Source of the DNA: CAVQRC01 sp963715045
GTDB taxonomy: Bacteria > Planctomycetota > Planctomycetia > Pirellulales > Lacipirellulaceae
Assembly (NCBI GenBank): GCA_963715045.1
Contig: CAVQRC010000038.1
Location: forward strand, 231,983-295,982
Reading direction: 5' to 3'
DNA length: 64,000 nucleotides
Part shown: positions 57,643 to 64,000 of the stretch, in pieces
Layout of the letters: every line of letters starts with the position of its first letter
Numbering within the stretch: the stretch's first letter is position 1
Program-made: the position numbers and the translations under genes
The notes under the pieces: generated by a model
What the model was told of the DNA's origin: nothing
The model's database searches: none
What the model saw: the letters and a program-made list of their open reading frames with translations, nothing else

Positions 57643-59116
57643 ATGAATGCTTTGGAACTTCTGCAGTCGCGTCAATCTCGACGTCAGTTTCTCAATCGTG
57701 CCGGTATGGGGCTCGGCGCCACGGTCATGGGCACGCTGTTGCCCGACCGCAGTTCGGCCGCCGCAGACTTCCTTCCTCATTTTCCACCCCGGGCAAAGCG
57801 GGTCATTTTTCTGTTCATGGCCGGTGCGCCAAGTCAGCTCGACCTGTTCGATTACAAGCCCGACTTGTTCAAGCAATTCAAGGAACCCTTGCCAGACGAC
57901 GTGCGGGATGGGCAACGCGTCACGGCCATGACCCAGGGCAAGACCCACCTGATTCAGCCCTCGACGTTTCAATTCCACCGGCAGGGAGAGAGCGGAATTT
58001 GGATGAGCGAGTTGCTCCCGCATCTCTCTACCGTGGTGGACGATCTGTGTTTGATCAAGTCGATGCATACCGATGCGATCAATCACGACCCGGGAAAGAC
58101 ACTCATCTGCACCGGTTCCCAGATTCCGGGTAAGGCCAGCCTGGGAGCATGGCTGAGTTATGGCCTGGGAACGCTGAACAAAGACCTACCGGATTTCATC
58201 GTACTTAGTTCCGCGTTCTGGTCGGGTGATCAGCGCAACGTTCAGGCGCTCTACAGCCGGCTCTGGGGAAGTGGATTTCTACCCTCCAAACACCAGGGGG
58301 TCATGCTTCAGGCGTCGGGAGATCCCGTCCTGTTTCTGTCCAATCCGGCCGGCGTGAGCCGTGCCAGTCGTCACGAGATGCTGGAGCTGGTCACGCAGCT
58401 GAACCAGAAACATGCGGCCGAAATCGGTGATCCCGAAATCCAAACCACGATCGCCCAACAAGAGATGGCATTTCGGATGCAGGTCTCGGTCCCCGAGCTC
58501 ACGAACATCAGCAGCGAGCCGCAGCACATTCTCGAAATGTATGGACCCGAGGTAGAAAAGAGCGGATCGTTCGCCCGTAACTGCCTCCTGGCCCGCCGGA
58601 TGGTGGAACGCGATGTGCGGTTTGTGCAGCTGTATCATCGGGGCTGGGACCATCATGCGGGGCTGCCTGGCAAGATGAGGGCCCAGTGTTACGACATCGA
58701 CCAACCGGCTGCGGCGCTGCTGAAAGATCTCAAGCAGCGAGCGCTGCTCGACGATACGCTGGTCGTGTTCGGAGGGGAGTTTGGCCGCACCGTCTACTGC
58801 CAGGGCAAAGCAGAGTCGAACTGACTACGGACGCGACCATCACCCCAGGTGCTTCACGGCCTGGATGGCAGGCGGGGGAGTGCGAGGTGGAATCGTGCAT
58901 GGCCGAACGGACGAATACAGCTACAACATCGCTGATCAACACGGTCAGAAGACGACGAGTTTCGAGGACGATGCGGTGCATGTCCGCGACCTGAATGCCA
59001 CGATCCTGCATCAACTGGGCGTTGATCACACCCGTCTGACATTTCCGTTCCAAGGTCTGGATCAGAAATTGACGGGCGTGGAGGAAGCACACGTCGTGAC
59101 CAGGATTCTCAGCTAG
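57643..59116 (+). CDS. DUF1501 protein with Tat-like leader (one frameshift)
   Basis: About 490 residues. Start MNALELLQSRQSRRQFLNRAG carries a twin-Arg type signal. DUF1501 hallmarks: AKRVIFLFMAGAPSQLDLFDYKP, LPHLSTVVDDLCLIKSMHTDAINHDPG, LGAWLSYGLGT, HRGWDHH and VVFGGEFGRT. This sulfatase/phosphatase-like fold is always linked with DUF1553 partners in planctomycetes; function not proven. Break near 58815: GGEFGRTVYCQGKAES then TDYGRDHHPRCFTAWMAGGG, the metal-binding His part, in another frame. The pair is probably exported together. Confidence 0.88.
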
Positions 59117-59171
59117 CCCGCATGAGTCAGGATGCCGTGAAAACGCTGCTGGCCGAATGAGGTCCGCGTGC

Positions 59172-59597
59172 CTATTCGTCCATCCTCTTAAGGTTCCAAA
59201 CACTCGCCAGAAAGCCGCAGCCGGCAAGGAAGCTAAACATGACAAGATACGGCTCCAGGTAAGCGATTACGTGTGCCGTTCCCTTGGTCGTTACAAGAAC
59301 ATACTGGTCCGTTGCGGTTGGTTTGTAACCGGCAGACACGTTATCGTCCCACGCCGCAGCTTTGATGATCGTGGATCCATCGGCGAGTGTCACACTTCGG
59401 ACTTCAGGGTCCGAAAGCTCGCCGTATTCCTCTGCCGTGACAACTTGCACGTCGTAATGCTCTGGCTTCAAAATGCGGTTCTGTGCATCTTTCAGCGCAA
59501 AGCGAATGAGAATCCAGGTTCCCAGAGATTGCCCCAGCAGAAGCATGAAGATGACTAATGGCAGCATGTTTCGGGTGGCACGATTGAAGACTTTCAT
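59172..59597 (-). CDS. Two-helix membrane protein of sigma-factor operon
   Basis: 141 residues: N-terminal helix MLPLVIFMLLLGQSLGTWIL, a central soluble part (YDVQVVTAEEYGELSDPEVRS), and C-terminal helix YLVMFSFLAGCGFLASVW. The central part would lie outside the cytoplasm. Third gene of a minus-strand set with an ECF sigma factor and a likely anti-sigma factor; 20 bp separate it from the latter. Family not recognised. Confidence 0.65.
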   Translation of the reverse strand: MKVFNRATRNMLPLVIFMLLLGQSLGTWILIRFALKDAQNRILKPEHYDVQVVTAEEYGELSDPEVRSVTLADGSTIIKAAAWDDNVSAGYKPTATDQYVLVTTKGTAHVIAYLEPYLVMFSFLAGCGFLASVWNLKRMDE

Positions 59598-59617
59598 GGA
59601 TCAATTCCCAGCTGAGG

Positions 59618-59977
59618 TCACTGACTTGGAGGAATCGAGCGGTTCGCTATGGCAACCACCCGTCCGTCGGTGTAATGCGTTAACACAGAACCGTTGGGGT
59701 ACTTCTGCTGGAGAGTCGCACGGCTGAACAACGACTTCTGAAAACCAACAGTCCAACTGCCGATTACCATCAACGCGACGCATGCCGCGAGCGCCAGCCA
59801 GGAAACGCGGTCACGGGGTCGGCTATCCGACCTGGAGCTTTGGCGAGTCGCGACACGCTGGCTGATGTTACGCCGAGCTGCATCCAAGACGGCTTCAGGC
59901 AAAACGTCAGCCCCTTCTGTGGCTCTCAGGGCCTCGACGGCACGGTCGACAAGGTCTTTCTCTTCCGGCAAGTTCAT
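59618..59977 (-). CDS. Probable anti-sigma factor
   Basis: 119 residues: cytoplasmic helical N-terminus (EEKDLVDRAVEALRATEGAD, VLDAARRNISQRV), one membrane helix WLALAACVALMVIGSWTVGF, and a short periplasmic tail ending AIANRSIPPSQ. The ATG overlaps the TGA of the sigma factor (ATGA at 59974-59977). No zinc anti-sigma HxxxCxxC motif is present, so the role rests on topology and context. Confidence 0.6.
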   Translation of the reverse strand: MNLPEEKDLVDRAVEALRATEGADVLPEAVLDAARRNISQRVATRQSSRSDSRPRDRVSWLALAACVALMVIGSWTVGFQKSLFSRATLQQKYPNGSVLTHYTDGRVVAIANRSIPPSQ

Positions 59978-60468
59978 TCTTCGTTCCTCGCGAGCCGCCT
60001 GCGGAGTGTCGTTCTTGCTCTGTGGACCAGCACGCCCACATGGTTCGCTGTGATGCCCATCTGTTCAGCCACGGCAGCTGTCGACAGATCCTGAATGACT
60101 TTGAGTGAAAATGCTTCGGCCTGCTCCTGGGGCAATCGACTCAGTTCGCGTCTTAACTGCTCGGCAAGTTCTTGCTCATGCAAGTTGGTATGGTCATCCT
60201 TCGCTTGAAGCTCCCGCAGGTCTCCATGCGGCAGCGACTTCGCGAAATGCCGATACCTTGACCTGAGACAGTCGATAGAACGTAGAGTCGCCAGCCGTTT
60301 CAGGAGACCTGGCCAGTTGCGGACTTGTTGTCGCTGATTGACTTGAAACGCCTCCAGCATGACGGTTTGAAAACAATCTGCCGCATCGGACTCATTGCCC
60401 AGCATTCGCATGACATGCTTCCATACCACAGGACCAAAGTCATCCAGAATCTGGTTCCAGTCTGGCAC
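59974..60468 (-). CDS. ECF RNA polymerase sigma factor
   Basis: 164 residues. Region 2: VVWKHVMRMLGNESDAADCFQTVMLEAFQ and NWPGLLKRLATLRSIDCLRSR. Region 4: LSRLPQEQAEAFSLKVIQDLSTAAVAEQMGITANHVGVLVHRART. An ordinary ECF factor of the RpoE type, different from the one at 14.0 kb. First gene of an operon with anti-sigma-like and membrane genes; likely autoregulated by family habit. No promoter motif could be assigned in the 300 bp upstream. Confidence 0.92.
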   Translation of the reverse strand: MPDWNQILDDFGPVVWKHVMRMLGNESDAADCFQTVMLEAFQVNQRQQVRNWPGLLKRLATLRSIDCLRSRYRHFAKSLPHGDLRELQAKDDHTNLHEQELAEQLRRELSRLPQEQAEAFSLKVIQDLSTAAVAEQMGITANHVGVLVHRARTTLRRRLARNEE

Positions 60469-60912
60469 TTGCCATTTCTCCGTTGTCTGGCCGTTGAGTG
60501 AGTTCTCTTCCTAGTCGAGCCGACCGACGATGAAATTACAGCGATGCTGAAAAAAGAATCGTGAGATGCAGGCAGCTTTCCCGCAATCGCCTCGTTTTTA
60601 GGGTAGCAACGTAAGTGCCGAACCTGCTTCGGCGTTTCACGCTCGTGCGGACTCGCGAGATGCTATTCCGAGCCCAGGTCGATGTGCCCTTACGCACTGG
60701 CGGATCTGACGAAACGCCCAGGACACGCCCTCCTGAGTTGGCGGAGCGAACGCCGCGGATTCGCGACTGTCGCCTTTTCAACTGCGCTGTGCAGTGAGTC
60801 TAGCTCGGGCGGGTGAATCACTTCGATTCTGCACCACGCGTGCCGCCCTAGTGGCAGTCTCAGGGCGGGTCCAAGCTGCCGCGGTCGATTTCACCGACGC
60901 GCGCGACGAACA

Positions 60913-60960
60913 GACCCCCACGAGCTTGCTCGTGCGGTGAATGAGGTCACTGGCTAATCG
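60913..60960 (+). repeat. CTTG-hairpin repeat, copy 3
   Basis: GACCCCCACGAGCTTGCTCG...: stem CACGAG / CTCGTG (6 perfect pairs) with CTTG loop, then GCGGTGAATGAGGTCACTGGCTAATCG. Confidence 0.82.
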
Positions 60961-61032
60961 CGTCGCCGCCGACAGTAGCCGGCCGCGACAGGAGCCTGCA
61001 CGCACCGCCCCGTGGGAACGCCCAGCGGATCC

Positions 61033-61160
61033 CCTGAAAGGAAACGTTCGCTTCGCGAACGCCTGCCTGCCTGAGAGATCAGCCGGCGAAGCCGGCTGCC
61101 CCGTTTGGCGGCTTCGCCTCCAGAGAATCCGGGAAATGCATCGTTCGCGAAGCGAACGAT
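61033..61160. repeat. Nested palindromes CGTTCGC-TTC-GCGAACG and AGCCGGC-GAA-GCCGGCT
   Basis: Within 130 bp: CGTTCGCTTCGCGAACG, AGCCGGCGAAGCCGGCT, GGCGGCTTCGCC and CGTTCGCGAAGCGAACG. The first and last are inverted copies of each other, so the whole segment can fold on itself as well as locally. Confidence 0.65.
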
Positions 61161-61263
61161 CACGGGCGGGCTGAGACGTTCGGAAGGACTCGTCTCAAAG
61201 CAAGTATCGAGAGGAACTGCGTGACCGGGTGTGCGCGAGGCCCATTTGTTCTCTCACGACCGC

Positions 61264-61310
61264 CGCTTAGCCAGTGACCTGATTCACCCCGGAGCAAGCT
61301 CTGAGGGGTC
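61264..61310 (-). repeat. CTTG-hairpin repeat, copy 4
   Basis: Minus-strand reading GACCCCTCAGAGCTTGCTCC then GGGGTGAATCAGGTCACTGGCTAAGCG. The stem uses different bases (CCTC-AGAG / CTCCGGGG) but keeps the CTTG loop. Confidence 0.78.
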
Positions 61311-61614
61311 TGTCCTCATCACGTAGCCAACAATCTTTCCCTTTCGTCCCTTGAGTCCCTTCCTGCCGAGGTGTTCACGACCAGCGCGTCGGGACGCCCT
61401 CGTGCAGGTGCCTCAGTTACGCCCCTAGAAACGACAAACTCGCAACAAAGAGCAGTTGAAACGTCGTCAGATTGGTGGCGCGAGGCGGTCGGGTGGCAGC
61501 CCTCGCCGCGATCGCTGTATACGACCAATGTCGAACCGTCATGGTGCAGTTGGAAATCCGTTCGAACCCGCGTCGGCTTCATCGTTCGAGGCAGATTCTA
61601 GCCGGCGTCGGCAT

Positions 61615-61827
61615 TCAAGCCGATGCCAGAACCGCAAAGCGTGTCCAGAACAACAACGGATTCCCGTCGCGGTAGGCCACGCCATCGGCATACGACAGTG
61701 CGCTGAGTCCGGCCGACGATAGTGCGAACACCAGCAATGCGACAACAACGCTCGTGCTCGTGTTCAAGCCGCAGGCCAGTACTCGGAAATACCTGTCGGA
61801 AACAGAGCGACACTCAAGCTCCGGCAT
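61615..61827 (-). CDS. Small membrane protein
   Basis: 70 codons from ATG at 61827, overlapping the upstream gene by 14 bp. One hydrophobic helix (STSVVVALLVFALSSAGLSAL), then SYADGVAYRDGNPLLFWTRF. The overlap with the membrane gene before it supports a real coupled pair. No family recognised. Confidence 0.5.
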   Translation of the reverse strand: MPELECRSVSDRYFRVLACGLNTSTSVVVALLVFALSSAGLSALSYADGVAYRDGNPLLFWTRFAVLASA

Positions 61828-62182
61828 AAACCAGCAAGATGCCCACGGCGAGCGCGAATATGGCCGAAACGCGGATGGCCGACTTTGGACGTTTGATCCA
61901 CCACCAGATCAATGCATCGAGACGGTCTTGTCCGGCGATCAGGATCCCGATCGCAGCGACAATGGAAATCACGCCCACGGCCTGGACCACGATGGGCAAA
62001 CGGCACGATGGCGCTACGACAAGGAAGAAGACGCCCAGGACCAGGCGGACGCCAACTGCCAGACGAAACCGGGTACGCCCACGCCAGTGCTCCACAAGGC
62101 CGACAATCGACTTCGGATTGGCAAGACCCAGCACACCGATTGTGGCGGCCAGAATGCCGATGAGTGAAACAACGACCGCCAA
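61814..62182 (-). CDS. Four-helix small membrane protein
   Basis: 122 residues from a TTG start with GAGGG upstream; no ATG gives a better start. Hydrophobic helices: VVVSLIGILAATIGVLGLA, FRLAVGVRLVLGVFFLVV, VVQAVGVISIVAAIGILIAG and VSAIFALAVGILLVYAGA. The pattern resembles small DUF2065-like inner-membrane proteins, but I could not confirm the family. Followed by an overlapping small membrane gene. Confidence 0.65.
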   Translation of the reverse strand: MAVVVSLIGILAATIGVLGLANPKSIVGLVEHWRGRTRFRLAVGVRLVLGVFFLVVAPSCRLPIVVQAVGVISIVAAIGILIAGQDRLDALIWWWIKRPKSAIRVSAIFALAVGILLVYAGA

Positions 62183-62309
62183 ATCAAGACCCTCAGTGGG
62201 AGCGGAATATCGCTATCTGATGTGATAACCCCGTTCCCTGGTAAACTCAATGCCGGATTTGCGATCAAATCGCAGATCGACGAAGCGAATTGCGAACCGA
62301 GAGGCAGTC

Positions 62310-63895
62310 ATGCCCACGATAATGCGAGGTTTACTGATCGTAGTTGCGTGGAATCTTACGACGGCTGCACATTCTGAAGAAACCGCGCGGGCGAGGGATC
62401 GACCCAACATCCTGTTCGCGATCTCCGACGATCAGTCGTATCCGCACGCAGGCATTCTGGGCGACCCGGTCGCGAAGACGCCCGCCTTCGATCGTGTGCG
62501 CGGGAGGGCGTGTTATTTACCCACTCGTTTGCCGCGTGTCCATCGTGTACTCCTTCGCGGTCGGCAATCCTGACCGGCCGTCAGATCTGGCAGGTGGGAG
62601 AAGGGGGCGTCCTCTTTGGCACGTTGCATCCCGAGTATCCGCTGTTCACGCACTTGCTTGAGGACGCCGGTTATCACGTCGGTTTTGTCGGTAAACCGTG
62701 GGCCCCCGGAGACTGGCAGGCCGCTGGGCTGACGCGACATCCTAACGGCAAGGAATACTCGGCCCGGCTGGAAGTGAACCCGCCCACGGGAATCAACACG
62801 CGTGACTACGCGGCTAACTTCGAGGATTTCTTGAAAGACCGGCCTGACGGTGCGCCGTTCATGTTTTGGTTCGGCTGCACCGAGCCGCATCGCGAGTATG
62901 ATGTCGGAATCGGTAAGCGTGCCGGCCTTCGCGAGGAAGATGTCAGGGTGCCGCCCTATCTTCCCGATACGCCGGAAGTCCGCAACGAGTTGCTCGATTA
63001 CTACTTCGAGATCGCCCACTTCGACCGGCACGTTGCGCGAATGCTCGCCAAGCTGGAAGCGATCGGAGAGCTGGACAACACGATCGTCGTGGTGACTTCC
63101 GACAACGGGATGCCGTTCTCGCGCACCAAAACGACGCTCTACGACGGTGGAGTCAGAATGCCGACCGCGATTCGCTGGGGTCGTCAAGCGGTGGGCGGTC
63201 GTCGTGTCGATGACTTCATCGGGCACATCGACTTTGCCCCGACGTTTCTCGAGGCCGCCGGAATTGAGATCCCCGCATCGTTCACGGGGCGGAGCCTGGT
63301 GGCATTGCTGACCGCCGATCAGCAGGGCCGCGTCGATCCCGGACGGGACCATATCGTGACGGGTTCGGAACGCCATACGTATTGCCGGCCCGGTGGTGAT
63401 ACCTACCCCATGCGAGCGATTCGTACACACGACTACCTGTACATCAGAAACTTTGAACCGGATCGCTGGCCGACGGGCGGACCGCAATTCATTTCATCGA
63501 ACAAGGCGCCGCACGGCGATATCGATGATGGTCCCTTCAAGGACTACATGCTCCGCCCGCAAATTCGTGTCGAGTTCCCGGAGGCATTTCGGTTGGGATT
63601 CGGCAAGCGACCGCTGGAAGAGCTTTACGACGTCCATGCCGATCCACATCAGATCCACAATCTGGCCGGAAGCCCGGAACATGCCGAAACGCAACGTCAA
63701 CTCTCAAAACGGCTCGAGGCTTACCTGCGGTCCACCGCGGATCCCCGGCTCGATGGCAAAGATCCCTGGAAAGACTATATCTATCGGCAAACCGAAGGAT
63801 TCGGAGCGACGTACAACCTGAGCCTTTCAGAGCAAGAGCGTGCCGCTGCCCGCAGGCGAGGCAAGCACCAGGTGAGTCCCGGCGCGAAGCAATAG
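62310..63895 (+). CDS. Formylglycine-dependent sulfatase (one frameshift)
   Basis: About 528 residues from ATG at 62310. Signal MPTIMRGLLIVVAWNLTTAA, then NILFAISDDQSYPHAGILG (metal Asp pair). Break near 62503: DRV joins AREGVLFTHSFAACPSCTPSRSAILTGR, where CTPSR carries the formylglycine Cys. Later motifs: GKPWAPG (Lys), WFGCTEPHREY (His) and VTSDNGMPFSRTKTTLYDGG (Asp-Asn). Hydrolyses sulfate esters outside the cytoplasm; the C-terminal LEELYDVHADPHQIHNLA is the family's last motif. Distinct in sequence from the sulfatase at 33.6 kb. The 105 bases after it show no gene. Confidence 0.9.
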
Positions 63896-64000
63896 CCGAA
63901 ACTTCAGCCGTAACGAGGCATGTGGCCTGCTTCTCCGTCCACGTATTCAGCCGCCACCTTTGCCGACGTGACTTTTCACGGTTACGACTCGAGGGTCGTG

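Larger units (their letters stand above)
60469..61614. other. Gene-free stretch with hairpin repeats
   Basis: No frame here has protein-like conserved motifs or a good start site. It holds two hairpin-repeat copies (60913 and 61264) and a cluster of short palindromes at 61033-61160. Composition is similar to the rest of the window. Confidence 0.6.

Noticed and set aside
61371..61601. A 76-codon plus-strand frame and an opposing 87-codon minus-strand frame.
   Set aside because: No ribosome site, no hydrophobic or conserved pattern, and equal frames on both strands; treated as non-coding.
62513..63487. A 324-codon minus-strand frame across the second sulfatase.
   Set aside because: The plus strand carries CTPSR and the other sulfatase motifs; the antisense frame is a high-GC shadow.

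Overview
The window looks like a chromosomal segment of a planctomycete, most likely of the Pirellulales type. The evidence is family content: two formylglycine sulfatases, a PSCyt1/DUF1549-DUF1553 cytochrome paired with a DUF1501 protein, a DUF1559 pseudopilin-like protein, a membrane-bound dehydrogenase with HEAT repeats and a C-terminal heme domain, two large Ser/Thr kinases of the HRDLKPSN type, a planctomycete-style ECF sigma factor, and GH95/GH127 glycosidases. This is an inference from families; no rRNA or tRNA gene was seen.

Layout. 1-5.4 kb: a TPR-containing membrane kinase cut by the left edge, and an SLC12-like cation-chloride cotransporter. 5.6-12.5 kb: a small zinc-ribbon protein, then a minus-strand catabolic cluster with overlapping genes (acyl-CoA synthetase, alpha/beta hydrolase, acyl-CoA dehydrogenase, two Gfo/Idh/MocA oxidoreductases). 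12.5-17.1 kb: repeats, a response regulator whose receiver lacks the phospho-Asp, and a divergent sigma factor-sensor kinase pair. 17.2-20.6 kb: the large PVC dehydrogenase. 20.8-33.3 kb: small enzymes, nucleotidyltransferases, a site-2 protease, a secreted Gly/His/Tyr-rich protein, an AI-2E-family transporter with a large insertion, an esterase-like hydrolase, and a PhoD phosphatase coupled to a TIGR03032 protein. 33.6-44.2 kb: sulfatase, nucleotidyltransferase pair, SGNH hydrolase, Tat-exported aldo/keto reductase, SET-domain protein, GH95 and GH127. 44.2-53.8 kb: a Ca2+-type P-ATPase, an ArsR-like remnant, lepA, and a beta-helix/two-cytochrome operon. 54-63.9 kb: DUF1559, PSCyt1/DUF1553-DUF1501, a sigma/anti-sigma/membrane trio, a 1.1 kb gene-free stretch, two small membrane genes and a second sulfatase.

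Two repeat families stand out. One is an approximately 80-bp element with 12-bp near-perfect terminal inverted repeats and a CCCACGGCCGGG core. It is present about nine times; one copy splits the GH95 gene and two copies end just upstream of start codons. The other is a 48-bp unit carrying a CTTG-loop hairpin whose stem bases change in a compensatory way between four copies.

More than twenty genes carry single frameshifts across which the protein continues smoothly in another frame. This is best explained by uncorrected indels in the sequence, although some could be real. Gene spans below join the two sides of such breaks, and approximate break positions are given.
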